NCBI GenBank assembly: GCA_020638905.1
Contig: JACKHP010000003.1
Span: 124,001 to 188,000 of the forward strand
Length of the DNA: 64,000 nucleotides
From: Planctomycetota bacterium
GTDB lineage: Bacteria; Planctomycetota; B15-G4
Direction of reading: 5' to 3'
Shown here: positions 27,362-36,640 of the stretch, piece after piece
How the letters are laid out: every line of letters begins with the position of its first letter
Position numbering within the stretch: the first letter of the stretch is position 1
The notes under the pieces: model-generated
What the model was told of the DNA's origin: nothing
Seen by the model: only the letters and a program-made list of their open reading frames with translations
Databases searched by the model: none
Position numbers and translations under genes: made by a program

Positions 27362-30097
27362 ATGCCCGATGTCCGTCCTCCGCGCGCGCAGGCGCTCGCA
27401 GCCTCGTCCCGTCCCACGCGCCGCGACGCGCGCGCGCGCCGCCTCGCTCTGGCTGCCGCGCTGCTGCTGGCGCCCGTCGCAAGGCTCGCCGCCCAGGACG
27501 ACGCCGACGCGTGGCGCGCCGCGGCCGACGCGACGATCGCGCGGCTGCTCGCCGAGCGTCCGATCGAGACGCGCGCGAAGAACGTGATCCTGTTCCTCGG
27601 GGACGGCATGGGCGTCTCGACGATCACCGCCGCGCGCATCCGCGAAGGCCAGTTGCGCGGCGAGACGGGCGAGGAGAACTCGCTCGCGTTCGAGACGCTG
27701 CCCTACAGCGCGCTGATCAAGACCTACGACACGAACCAGCAGGTGCCCGACTCGGCCGGCACGATGTCGGCCATCATGACCGGCAGCAAGACGCGCGCGG
27801 GCGTGATCTCCGTCGACCCCGAGCTGCCCCTCGGCGCGCCCGTCCCGGCGGGGACGCACGCCCTCGCGACGCTGCTCGAGGACTGCGAGCGACGCGGGAT
27901 GCGCACCGGCGTGGTGACCACCGCGCGCCTCACCCACGCCACGCCGGCCTGCTGCTACGCGCACGTCTCGCACCGCGACTGGGAGTGCGACGCCGACATG
28001 CCCGACGCGGCGCGCACCGCGGGCGTGGTCGACATCGCGCGCCAGCTCGCGCAGTTCCCGGTGGGCGACGGCATCGACGTGGCCCTCGGCGGCGGACGCG
28101 CGCAGTTCGTCCCGCGCGCGGCGGGCGGACGGCGCACCGACGGACTCGACCTCGAGCGCGCCTGGGCCGACGCGCGTCCGGGACGCGTGCTCGTGCACGA
28201 CGCGAGCGAGCTCGCGGGCGTCCCGTCCGGCAGCCAGGTGCTGGGACTCTTCGCGGAGAGCCACATGCCGTACGTCTGCGAAGAGGTCCCCGGCGTGCCC
28301 TCGCTGGCCGACATGACGTCCAAGGCGCTCGACCTGCTCGGCAACGAGCACGGCTACTTCCTGATGGTCGAGGGCGGACGCATCGACCACGGGCACCACG
28401 CGGGCAACGCCTACCGCGCGCTCTCCGAGGCGATCGCCTTCTCGGACGCGGTGCGCGTGGCGCTCGAGCGCACCGACCCGACGGACACGCTCGTGCTCGT
28501 GACCGCCGACCACAGCCACGTGTTCACGATGGCCGGCTATCCCGCCCGCGGCAACGACATCCTCGGCTGGGTGAGCCTGGTCGGAGCGCACGGCAAGCCC
28601 GCGCTCGACCTCGCGGGACGGCCGTACACGACGCTCGGCTACGCGACCGGTCCCGGCGGCGCGCTCACCGACAGGCGTCCCGACGACGTCGACCCGACCG
28701 CGCGCGACTACCAGCAGGACGCCACCCACGCGCTCGAGTCCGAGACCCACGGCGGCGAGGACGTGGCCGCGTTCGCGCGCGGTCCGTGGGCACACCTCGT
28801 GCGCGGCGTGCTCGAGCAGAACGTGCTGCACCACGTCATGGCGCTCGCGCTCGATCCCCCGCTGCGCGGCGATGCCGGCACCGCCCCCTTCCCCGCGCGC
28901 AAATCCGGCGACGACGACGACGGGACGGCACGCGCCGACGCGCCGACGAAGCTGCGCGTGGCGACGTTCAACGCCTCGCTCTTCCGCGGCGCGCCGGGCG
29001 AACTCGCGCGCGACCTGGGCGACCTCGGCGGCGACGCGGCCGGCGCTCGGCAGGCGGCGCAGATCGTCGAGATCCTGCGCCGCGTGCATCCCGACGTGCT
29101 GCTCGTGAACGAGTTCGACTACGACCCCGCGGCGCCCGCCGAGGCGGCCGCGCGACTCCAGAAGGCGCTCGCCGCGCCGGCCGCCGAGGGCGACGCGTCG
29201 CGTCCGCTCGTGCTGCCCGAGCGCTTCGTCGCGCCGGTGAACACCGGCGTCCCGAGCGGCGTCGACCTCGACGGCGACGGCGTGGTGGGCACCGAAGGCC
29301 CGGCCGCCGCGCGCGACGCCCTGGGCTACGGCGTCTTCCCGGGACAGTACGGCATGCTCGTGCTCTCGCGCTTCCCGATCGACCGCGCCCGGGCGCGCAC
29401 CTTCCAGCACGTGCTGTGGAAGGACATGCCCGGCGCGCACCTGCCGCGCGATCCCGACGACCCGACGCGCGGCTTCTACTCCGACGCGGCGCTGGCCGTG
29501 CTGCCGCTGCCGTCCAAGAGCCTGTGGGACGTGCCCGTACGCGTCGACGGCCACGAGCTGCACGTCGTCGTGAGCCATCCCACGCCGCCGGTCTTCGACG
29601 GACCGGAAGACCGCAACGGACTGCGCAACGCCGACGAGATCCGGCTGCTGGCCGACGTGCTCGCGGGCGGCGAGGCGGGCGCGTGGCTCGTCGACGATCG
29701 CGGCGGACGTGGCGGACTGCCGTCCGACGCGTCGTTCGTGGCACTGGGCGACCTGAACTGCGACCCGCTCGACGGCGACGGCGTGCCCGGCGCGGTGGCG
29801 CGCCTGCTCGCGGTGCCGCGCGTGAACGCGACGGTGACGCCGGCCAGCCGCGGCGCGGCGCGCGCTGCGAAGGCGTTCGGCGGGAAGAACGCGACGCAGC
29901 GCGGGCGTCCCGAGCACGACACGACCGACTTCGACGACGCCACGGTGGGCAACCTGCGCCTCGACTACGTGCTGCCGTCGAGCGACCTGCGCGTGCTCGA
30001 CAGCGGCGTCTACTGGCCCGCCGAGGGCGAACCCGGCGCCGAGCTCGTCGATGCGTCCGACCACCGCCTCGTGTGGATGGACCTCGCGTTCCCGTGA
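27362..30097 (+). CDS. Alkaline phosphatase fused to an endonuclease/exonuclease/phosphatase domain
   Basis: A 911-residue exported protein with two hydrolase domains. After a basic N-terminus and signal peptide (ALLLAPVARLAAQ) comes an alkaline phosphatase (about 60-500): metal-binding LGDGMG (D81), nucleophile S131 in PDSAGT, EGGRIDHGHH, and TADHSHVF. From about residue 530 an EEP domain follows (LRVATFNASLF, ALGDLNCDP, and the terminal catalytic SDHRLVW). The first part hydrolyses phosphomonoesters; EEP domains cut nucleic acids or other phosphodiesters, so the fusion could take phosphodiesters down to free phosphate outside the cell. A GTG at 27326 is an alternative start adding 12 residues. 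The 266 bases before it hold no gene. Confidence 0.88.
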   Translation: MPDVRPPRAQALAASSRPTRRDARARRLALAAALLLAPVARLAAQDDADAWRAAADATIARLLAERPIETRAKNVILFLGDGMGVSTITAARIREGQLRGETGEENSLAFETLPYSALIKTYDTNQQVPDSAGTMSAIMTGSKTRAGVISVDPELPLGAPVPAGTHALATLLEDCERRGMRTGVVTTARLTHATPACCYAHVSHRDWECDADMPDAARTAGVVDIARQLAQFPVGDGIDVALGGGRAQFVPRAAGGRRTDGLDLERAWADARPGRVLVHDASELAGVPSGSQVLGLFAESHMPYVCEEVPGVPSLADMTSKALDLLGNEHGYFLMVEGGRIDHGHHAGNAYRALSEAIAFSDAVRVALERTDPTDTLVLVTADHSHVFTMAGYPARGNDILGWVSLVGAHGKPALDLAGRPYTTLGYATGPGGALTDRRPDDVDPTARDYQQDATHALESETHGGEDVAAFARGPWAHLVRGVLEQNVLHHVMALALDPPLRGDAGTAPFPARKSGDDDDGTARADAPTKLRVATFNASLFRGAPGELARDLGDLGGDAAGARQAAQIVEILRRVHPDVLLVNEFDYDPAAPAEAAARLQKALAAPAAEGDASRPLVLPERFVAPVNTGVPSGVDLDGDGVVGTEGPAAARDALGYGVFPGQYGMLVLSRFPIDRARARTFQHVLWKDMPGAHLPRDPDDPTRGFYSDAALAVLPLPSKSLWDVPVRVDGHELHVVVSHPTPPVFDGPEDRNGLRNADEIRLLADVLAGGEAGAWLVDDRGGRGGLPSDASFVALGDLNCDPLDGDGVPGAVARLLAVPRVNATVTPASRGAARAAKAFGGKNATQRGRPEHDTTDFDDATVGNLRLDYVLPSSDLRVLDSGVYWPAEGEPGAELVDASDHRLVWMDLAFP

Positions 30098-30182
30098 CGG
30101 GGACGCGTCCACGCGCGCATCGCAACAGGCACCCGCGGACACCACCCGCGTCTCGTCGGAGCCCGGGCGCAAACCGCCGCCG

Positions 30183-31691
30183 CTACTCGTCGACACCCTT
30201 CAGCGGGAACTCCGCCGACGGGACGTGCTCGACGCGCATGACCTCGAGCGCGCGCGCCACCACGTCGGGGTGCGCATCGGCCACGTCGTGCCGCTGGTCG
30301 GGATCGACGGCCAGGTCGTAGAGCTCGACGCGCGTGTTGCCCTTCGCGAGGTCGCGCCGCACGGCCGACCAGTCGCCGAAGCGCAGCATCTGCTGTCCAC
30401 CGTAGCCGGGGAACTCGACGTAGACGTGGCTGCGCGCGCGCTGGCCCGGCACGCCGAGCAGCGTCGGCGCGAGGCTGATGCCGTCTCCGCCGGCGGGAGG
30501 CGCCCCACCCGCGAGCTCGACGAGCGTGGGCAGCACGTCGGGGAACGACGCGACCACGTCGGTGACCCGTCCCGCCGGGACGTGGCCCGGCCAGCGCGCG
30601 AGGAGCGGCACGCGCAGGCCGCCCTCGTAGACCGAGCCCTTGCGTCCGCGCAGCGTGCCCGCGCTCGCGAAGAAGTCGCTGTCGGCTCCGCCCACGTCGT
30701 ACGTCGGACCGTTGTCGCTCGTGAACAGCACGAGCGTGTCGTCGTCCAGGCCGAGCGCCGCGAGACGCTCGAGCAGGCGTCCCACGTCGCGGTCGATGCG
30801 GCTCACCATCGCGGCGTACGTGGCGCGCGGGTGCGCGTTCGGCAGGTAGCCCTTGCCGCCGTCGTACGGCGGGTCGTCGAACGCGCCCTCGTACCGCGCG
30901 AGCAGCTCGTCGTCGGGCGCCTGCAGCGCGAGGTGCGGCAGGTGGAAGGAGAGATCGAGGAAGAACGGGACGTCGGCGTGTTCGTCGACGAAGCGCAACG
31001 CGTCGTCGGCCATGAGGTCGTGCGCGTACGTCTCGCCGACGACGTTGCCCCAGGTGTTGCCGGGCAGCTCGACGCGCTCGCCGTCGCGCCACAGGTGCGT
31101 GGGATACTGGTTGTGCGCGATGCGCTGGCAGAGGTGTCCGAAGAAGTGGTCGAAGCCCTGGGCGTTCGGCTCGCCGCTCGACCCGGGGCCGCCGAGGCCC
31201 CACTTGCCGATGCACGCCGTGACGTAGCCGCGCGCCTGCAGCAGCGTGCCGATCGTCGTCGTGCCCGGCGGCAGCGGCATCTGTCCCTCGGGATCGCCCT
31301 CGGCCCAGCCGCCCATCTCGCGGTTGTCGCGCACCACGGCGTGCCCGCCGTGCAGTCCCGTGAGCAGCACGCAGCGGCTCGGCGCGCAGACCGGACTGCC
31401 GGCGTACGCGGTCGTGAAGCGCGTCCCCTCGCGCGCGAGGCGGTCGATGTTCGGCGTGGCGATGCGCGTCTGTCCGTAGCAGCCGAGCTCGCCCCAACCG
31501 AGGTCGTCGACCATGATGAACACGAGGTTCGGCGGACGGTCCGGCGTCGCGTCTCCGTCGCGCGACGCGTCGGCGACCGACGCGCCGGACGCGTCCGCAC
31601 CTTCGCCCGCGCCCGCGTCGGACGACGCACAACCGGCCGTCACGCACAGCGCGAGGGCGAGCAGCGGGATGCACGCGCGGTCGGTTCGCAT
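30183..31691 (-). CDS. Lipoprotein arylsulfatase
   Basis: A 502-residue sulfatase with lipoprotein signal ending TAGC. The sulfatase signature is VCAPSRCVLLTG, in which C102 (CxPSR) would be converted to formylglycine by an anaerobic or aerobic sulfatase-maturing enzyme not seen in this window. Metal ligands are visible in MVDDLGWGELG and in FTSDNGPT, with the basic GKWGLGG segment between. It should remove sulfate esters, perhaps from algal polysaccharides, on the cell surface; the substrate cannot be read. The start has GGAAG about 9 bases upstream. It is convergent with the phosphatase gene (85-base gap) and divergent from the thioredoxin-like gene (167 bases, which contain TATCCT just before the downstream gene). 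Confidence 0.9.
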   Translation of the reverse strand: MRTDRACIPLLALALCVTAGCASSDAGAGEGADASGASVADASRDGDATPDRPPNLVFIMVDDLGWGELGCYGQTRIATPNIDRLAREGTRFTTAYAGSPVCAPSRCVLLTGLHGGHAVVRDNREMGGWAEGDPEGQMPLPPGTTTIGTLLQARGYVTACIGKWGLGGPGSSGEPNAQGFDHFFGHLCQRIAHNQYPTHLWRDGERVELPGNTWGNVVGETYAHDLMADDALRFVDEHADVPFFLDLSFHLPHLALQAPDDELLARYEGAFDDPPYDGGKGYLPNAHPRATYAAMVSRIDRDVGRLLERLAALGLDDDTLVLFTSDNGPTYDVGGADSDFFASAGTLRGRKGSVYEGGLRVPLLARWPGHVPAGRVTDVVASFPDVLPTLVELAGGAPPAGGDGISLAPTLLGVPGQRARSHVYVEFPGYGGQQMLRFGDWSAVRRDLAKGNTRVELYDLAVDPDQRHDVADAHPDVVARALEVMRVEHVPSAEFPLKGVDE

Positions 31692-31858
31692 GGGCTGGCT
31701 TCCGTCGGGCCGATCGGGGCGCGTCGCCGCGGACGCCGCGCCATCGTACGCGACGGCGCGCCCCTTTCGCGGGACGCCCGGGCGCCATCCGCGCGTCCAA
31801 GGCAACCCACGCCGACGCTGGTATCCTGGCCCGCGCCGCCTCACCGGAGATCGACGCC

Positions 31859-33088
31859 ATGCGCGTACGCCCGTCCGTCGCCCCCACGCTCGCGCTGTTC
31901 GCGCTGCTGACGCTGCTCGCACCGGCGCGCGCGGCCGACGACCTGCCCGACGGACGCGCGCTGCTCGAGCGCACCGCCGCGCACTACGCGGCGCACCCGC
32001 GCCTGGGCTTCACGATGCGGCAGGTGCTCGACGTGCCCGCCTATCCCCAGGCCCATGAAGACGGACGCTACGCGGCCCTCGTCGAGCGCGAACCGCGACG
32101 ACTCGCGCTGCGTCACCTCGAAGGCAGCCCGCAGCTCTCGATGATCGTCGCCGACGGACGCCTGCTGGCCCTCGGCAAGGGACGCCACGCGATCGGCCCC
32201 GCGCCCGACGATCTCTCCGATCTGCCGCACGACGATCGGCTCGGTCAGCCCTGGCCGGCGCTCGCGCTGCTGGCCGACCTGGCCCGGGGCCGGATGGTCG
32301 ACGTCGACGCGCCCGTCGCCTCGCTCGTGCGCGAAGACCTCGGCGGACGGCCCGCGTTCCACCTGCGGCTCGGCGCCCAGCGGCAGGTCGACCTGTGGAT
32401 CGACGCCGGCGACGCGCCCTGGGTGCTGCGCTGGTCGCCGGCGCCGCCCGACGCGTCGGAGCTGCCCGAGGGCGTCGACCTCGGACACGTGATGCGCATC
32501 GACGTGCGCTTCTCCGACTGGACGGCCGAGCCCGCGCTCGACGGCGCGTTCTCGCTCGAGCCGCCCGCCGACAGCCGCGAGGTGTCCTCCCTCGGTCGCG
32601 CCGACGTCGAGGCGCTCCCGCTCGGCGCGACCGGCGCACCCGCGGACGAGGGCGATGCCGCGACGAAGGCGCCGCTCGCGCCGGACGTGACGCTGACCGC
32701 GCTCGACGGCAGCACGCGCAAGCTCTCCGACCTGCGCGGACAGGTCGTGGTGCTCGACTTCTGGGCCACGTGGTGCAAGCCCTGCATCCAGGGGCTGCCG
32801 ATCCTCGAGCGCGTCGTCGACGAGCTGGGGCCGCGCGGCGTCGTGCTGTGGGCCGTCGACGTGCGCGAACCGGCCGAGACGATCGAGGCCTTCTTCGAGA
32901 AGCGCGGCACGCGCTGGCCCGTGGCGCTCGACCGCGACGGCTCGATCGCGGCGGCCTACGGCGTGCGTCCCATCCCGCACACGGTCATCGTGGGCAAGGA
33001 CGGCCGCGTGTTCGACGTGCACACCGGCTTCGACGACGGACTCGAGAAGTCGTTGCGCGCCAAGCTGCGGGCCGCGCTCGCGGAGTAG
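31859..33088 (+). CDS. DUF2092-like domain fused to TlpA/ResA-type thioredoxin
   Basis: A 409-residue exported protein. The signal peptide ends APARA. Residues about 30-245 resemble the DUF2092/LolA-like fold found on periplasmic proteins (AAHYAAHPRLGFTMRQVLD, FHLRLGAQRQVDLWIDA). From about 275 a redoxin domain begins (APDVTLTALDGSTRKLSDLRGQ), with the active site FWATWCKPC (C306, C309) and the cis-proline loop RPIPHTVIVGKDG. Such proteins reduce disulfides or peroxides at the cell envelope. The fusion suggests a redox partner to a lipid- or lipoprotein-binding domain. Convergent with fadE. Confidence 0.88.
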   Translation: MRVRPSVAPTLALFALLTLLAPARAADDLPDGRALLERTAAHYAAHPRLGFTMRQVLDVPAYPQAHEDGRYAALVEREPRRLALRHLEGSPQLSMIVADGRLLALGKGRHAIGPAPDDLSDLPHDDRLGQPWPALALLADLARGRMVDVDAPVASLVREDLGGRPAFHLRLGAQRQVDLWIDAGDAPWVLRWSPAPPDASELPEGVDLGHVMRIDVRFSDWTAEPALDGAFSLEPPADSREVSSLGRADVEALPLGATGAPADEGDAATKAPLAPDVTLTALDGSTRKLSDLRGQVVVLDFWATWCKPCIQGLPILERVVDELGPRGVVLWAVDVREPAETIEAFFEKRGTRWPVALDRDGSIAAAYGVRPIPHTVIVGKDGRVFDVHTGFDDGLEKSLRAKLRAALAE

Positions 33089-33131
33089 CCGCGCGTCGCG
33101 GCCGTCTCCGGCGCGCGGCGCGCGGACGGCA

Positions 33132-35627
33132 TCACGACACGAGGCTGTCGCTGCGGACGTCGAGCGTGCCGAGCGGCGCCGGCTCGCTGTCCGGCGCGAG
33201 GTAGCTGTCGAGGTCGTAGGCGTCGACCTCGATCACGTCGGCGCGGGCCTGCTCGGCCTGCCGCACGAGCTGGCCGTCCTCGGCCGAGATCACGCCGTGC
33301 GAGACGGCCTGCTCGACGAGCCGCAGCGGGTCGTCCTTGGGCAGGACCTTCGCGCGCACCGCGTTCTTGATCGCCTTGAGCGGCGCCTCGGCGGCGACGC
33401 AGAGCGTGAACGCGTGCTCGAGGCGTCCCAGGCCGGGCTCGTCGGAGGGCGGCAGGTACGTGCCCGCGGTGAGCGCGTCGCGCAGCGCGCCAGGCTGCTG
33501 GATCGCGGTGGCCACGTCGTTCACGAGATCGTCGGACGGCGCGCCGCCGAGACGGTTCGTGCGTGACCAGAACGCGACCGGTCCCTTCAGCAGCCACGAG
33601 AGGCCGGGCACCGGCAGGTTCGCGTAGATGCCGTCGAACGCGTGCTGGATCCTGTCGAAGGCGGTCTCGAGCGACCAGCGCGCGAGCGGCAGCTCGGCCG
33701 CGGGACGTCCGTCGGCCTCGAAGCGGCGCAGCGTCGCGGTGGCCAGGTACATCCAGGCGAAGACGTCGGCGAAGCGGCCGGTGACGGTCTCCTTGCGCTT
33801 GAGGTCGCCGCCCAGCGAGGCCATCGCGACGTCGGCCAGGAACGCGAACGAGGCGCTCGTCCAGGCCAGCTTGCGCGCGTAGGGCACGAGCGGACCGTCG
33901 ATCGGCGAGCCCGCGAGGCGACCGCGCGTGAGCGAGAGCAGCAGCGCGCGGCTGCCGTTGCGCACGACGTGCCCGACGTGTCCCCAGAAGGCCGCGTCGA
34001 AGGCGGACGCGTCGCCGGCGGCGGCCGCGACGATCTCCTTGTACGCGAACGGGTGGCAGCGGATGGCGCCCTGTCCGAAGATCATGAGCGTCCGCGTGAG
34101 GATGTTCGCGCCCTCGACCGTGATCGAGATCGGCGTGGCGATGTACGTGTTCGCCAGCGTGTTGCGCGGGCCGCGCGAGATGCCGGCGCCGCCCACGACG
34201 TCCATCGCGTCGTTGACCGTGGTGCGCGCGACCTCGGTGAAGGCCCACTTCGCCATGGCGGTCACCACGGCGGGCTTGGCGCCCTGGTCGAGCGCGCCGC
34301 AGGTGTAGCGGCGCGCGGCCTCGAGCAGGTAGGCGTTGCCGGCGATGCGCGCCAGCGGTTCGTGGATGCCCTCGAAGCGTCCGATGGGCAGGCCGAACTG
34401 CTTGCGCACCGCGGCGTAGGCGCCGGCCACGCGGGCCGACTTGCGCGCGCCGCCGCAGCTCGACGCGGGCAGCGACACGCCGCGTCCGGCCGCCAGGCAC
34501 TCCATGAGCATGCGCCAGCCGTTGCCGACGCCGGCCTCGCCGCCGATGATCGCGTCGACGCCGACGACGACGTCGTGTCCCTCGGTCGGGCAGTTGAAGA
34601 ACGGCACGCCCATCGGGTCGTGGCGCCGTCCGAGCACGACGCCCTGGGCCTTGCTCGGGACGAGCGCGCAGGTGATGCCGGGATCGGTGCCCTTGCCGAG
34701 CAGGTTCTCGGGATCGCGCAGCTTGAACGCCAGGCCGAGCACGGTCGACACCGCCGCGAGCGTGATGTAGCGCTTGCGCCAGTTGAGCGAGATCTTGATC
34801 TGGCCGTCCTTGTCGCGGAACACGACGCCGTGTGACGTGATCGAGCCCGCGTCCGAGCCCGCGGCCGGCTCGGTGAGCGCGAAGCACGGGATCTCGTCGC
34901 CGCGGGCCAGGCGCGGCAGGTAGTGGTCCTTCTGCGCCTGCGTCCCGTAGTGGTTGAGCAGCTCGGCGGGGCCGAGCGAGTTCGGCACCATGACCGTGAT
35001 CGCGAGCGGCATGCAGCGCGACGCGAGCTTGGCGATCACCGCGCTGTGCGCCGACTGCGAGAATCCCTTGCCGCCGTACGCCTTGGGGATGATCAGGCCG
35101 AAGAAGCCGTGCGCGCGCAAGAAGGCCCACACCTCGGACGGCAGGTCGTGGCGCAGCGTGACCTCCCAGTCGGACGTCATGCGGCAGACCTCCTCGCAAG
35201 GCCCGTCGAGGAACGCCTGCTCGTCGTCCGAGAGCTTCGCCATCGGCTGCCCCATGAGCCGCTCGAAGTCGGGGAAGCCCGAGAACAGCTCGCCGTCCAT
35301 CCAGACCGTGCCGGCCTCGATCGCGGTGCGCTCGGTCCCGGAGATGGTCGGCAGGAACTCGAGCTTGCGCATGAGGTGCATCACCGGCGCCGACACGACG
35401 GCCGTGCGCACGACGGGCACGAGCATCACGAGCGCGGCGATCACGAACGCCACGAGCAGCCACGTCGGCGCGCCGAAGCCGAACAGCAGCACGGCGGCGA
35501 GCGCCGTCCAGGCGGTGAGCGGGGCGCCGACGAAGCCCAGCACGAGGGCGCACAGCAACGCGGTGCCGAGGGTCGCGACCAGGGGCAGTTCGTCGAGGAA
35601 TCCGGCGAGGGCGGCGAGCGGCATCAT
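33132..35627 (-). CDS. fadE: Membrane-linked acyl-CoA dehydrogenase FadE
   Basis: An 831-residue protein, similar in length to E. coli FadE (814 aa), which oxidises acyl-CoA to enoyl-CoA in the first step of beta-oxidation. The first 75 residues hold two or three hydrophobic segments, as in FadE. The dehydrogenase core is seen in GLIIPKAYGGKG, CFALTEPAAGSDA, the DAMDVVGGAGI segment and an FadE-type C-terminal helical domain. The start MM has GAGAGG 10-15 bases upstream. The stop codon of the TetR gene is 13 bases upstream, so tetR and fadE form one transcript. Confidence 0.93.
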   Translation of the reverse strand: MMPLAALAGFLDELPLVATLGTALLCALVLGFVGAPLTAWTALAAVLLFGFGAPTWLLVAFVIAALVMLVPVVRTAVVSAPVMHLMRKLEFLPTISGTERTAIEAGTVWMDGELFSGFPDFERLMGQPMAKLSDDEQAFLDGPCEEVCRMTSDWEVTLRHDLPSEVWAFLRAHGFFGLIIPKAYGGKGFSQSAHSAVIAKLASRCMPLAITVMVPNSLGPAELLNHYGTQAQKDHYLPRLARGDEIPCFALTEPAAGSDAGSITSHGVVFRDKDGQIKISLNWRKRYITLAAVSTVLGLAFKLRDPENLLGKGTDPGITCALVPSKAQGVVLGRRHDPMGVPFFNCPTEGHDVVVGVDAIIGGEAGVGNGWRMLMECLAAGRGVSLPASSCGGARKSARVAGAYAAVRKQFGLPIGRFEGIHEPLARIAGNAYLLEAARRYTCGALDQGAKPAVVTAMAKWAFTEVARTTVNDAMDVVGGAGISRGPRNTLANTYIATPISITVEGANILTRTLMIFGQGAIRCHPFAYKEIVAAAAGDASAFDAAFWGHVGHVVRNGSRALLLSLTRGRLAGSPIDGPLVPYARKLAWTSASFAFLADVAMASLGGDLKRKETVTGRFADVFAWMYLATATLRRFEADGRPAAELPLARWSLETAFDRIQHAFDGIYANLPVPGLSWLLKGPVAFWSRTNRLGGAPSDDLVNDVATAIQQPGALRDALTAGTYLPPSDEPGLGRLEHAFTLCVAAEAPLKAIKNAVRAKVLPKDDPLRLVEQAVSHGVISAEDGQLVRQAEQARADVIEVDAYDLDSYLAPDSEPAPLGTLDVRSDSLVS

Positions 35628-35640
35628 GGGGTGCAGCCTC

Positions 35641-36243
35641 TCAGGGTGACGCGGGGTGGAGGGCGGTGAGCGCGAGCGCGACGAGTTCGTCCTCGAGCGC
35701 CGCGTGATCGATCGAGTGGTCGACGCGGAAGGCCAGTTGCAGCGACGCGGCGCCGTGCAGCGCCGACCAGACGGCGGTCGCCGCGGCCGGCAGGCGCGCA
35801 TCGTCGCGCGCGACGCCGCGTCCGTCGGCCAGCACGTCCTCGATCAGCTCGAGGTTGCGCCGCGCACGCCGATAGCTCTCCGGCGGATAGCGCTCCATGC
35901 GTTCGGGATGGAGCATGAACATGATCTCGTAGTACTCGCGGTTCGTCCGGGCGAAAGAGAGGTACGCGCGGCAGAGGCACTCCAGGCGCTCGTCCGGACT
36001 CCCTCCATCGGCCACGGCGACGGCCAGCCTTCCGTGAAGTTCGGCCATGCCCTCGTCGATGAGCGCGTGGACCAGGGCGTCCTTCGAGGCGAAGTGCCGG
36101 TACAGGTTCGTGGCGGTGCAGCCCACCCGCGCCGCCACCTTGCGCATCGAGAGCGCGGCCCAGCCGTCGCGCACGAGCAGGTGCCGGGTCTGCTCCAGGA
36201 TCCGCCGCGGCACCTGGGCCGGATCGACCGCCCGCGGGCTCAC
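35641..36243 (-). CDS. TetR-family regulator of fatty-acid degradation genes
   Basis: A 200-residue TetR-type repressor. The N-terminal helix-turn-helix is ALSMRKVAARVGCTATNLYRHFASKDAL; the C-terminal helical part (CRAYLSFARTNREYYEIMFMLHP and following) is the TetR_C_33-like ligand domain. It starts with GTG at 36243, the first start that leaves a normal-length TetR N-terminus; the ribosome site is weak. Being first in the transcript with fadE and divergent from fadI-fadJ, it most likely senses acyl-CoA and represses both, as FadR/PsrA-type TetR proteins do elsewhere. That role is inferred from position. Confidence 0.85.
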   Translation of the reverse strand: MSPRAVDPAQVPRRILEQTRHLLVRDGWAALSMRKVAARVGCTATNLYRHFASKDALVHALIDEGMAELHGRLAVAVADGGSPDERLECLCRAYLSFARTNREYYEIMFMLHPERMERYPPESYRRARRNLELIEDVLADGRGVARDDARLPAAATAVWSALHGAASLQLAFRVDHSIDHAALEDELVALALTALHPASP

Positions 36244-36421
36244 GGTGTGCGTCCGGGCGCCGGCGCGCACTCCCCGCGCGCCCGCCGCGGCGCGTCGCCC
36301 GTCGCCCCGGTCCGGCCCCCGGACGAAGGCGGGAGCGGCCGGCGCGAGGGGTGCGCCGACCGCTCCCGAGCTTCCGAGGATGGGAAGAGGGGGGAGGGTT
36401 GCACGGAGAGCTCCTCGGAAG

Positions 36422-36455
36422 TTGACGGCGTCAAGTTTACACTGTTCACAAACCA
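36422..36455. promoter_or_regulatory. AT-rich palindromic control region between tetR-fadE and fadI-fadJ
   Basis: The 397-base divergent spacer 36244-36640 is otherwise extremely GC-rich and holds no gene. Near its centre is a perfect palindrome TTGAC-GGC-GTCAA (36422-36434), followed by GTTTACACTGTTCACAAAC (36435-36453), whose ends GTTT and AAAC are again inverted. On the minus strand TTGGCG and TAAACT are spaced 18 bases apart and could be -35/-10 elements for tetR-fadE. The placement suits an operator for the adjacent TetR protein that controls both directions. The plus-strand promoter was not resolved. Confidence 0.45.
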
Positions 36456-36640
36456 GGCGCCAAGTCGGCCGGAGGCGCCCGGGCGCGAAATCGCGCGGAG
36501 CCCGCTCGCCGACCATCCCCCCGTTTCCGCCCCGTCGACCACGGCCCACCGCCCGACCGCACGAGTTCCCCGATCCGCGCCTTGGGATCGGGCCCCGCCG
36601 ACGCCAGACTGGCCCCTGACCCCGGACGAGACCGCCCGCC

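Noticed and set aside
30085..30107. Hairpin overlapping the phosphatase stop codon as intrinsic terminator
   Set aside because: The stem is imperfect with a very small loop and no T-run follows; such hairpins are expected by chance in this base composition.
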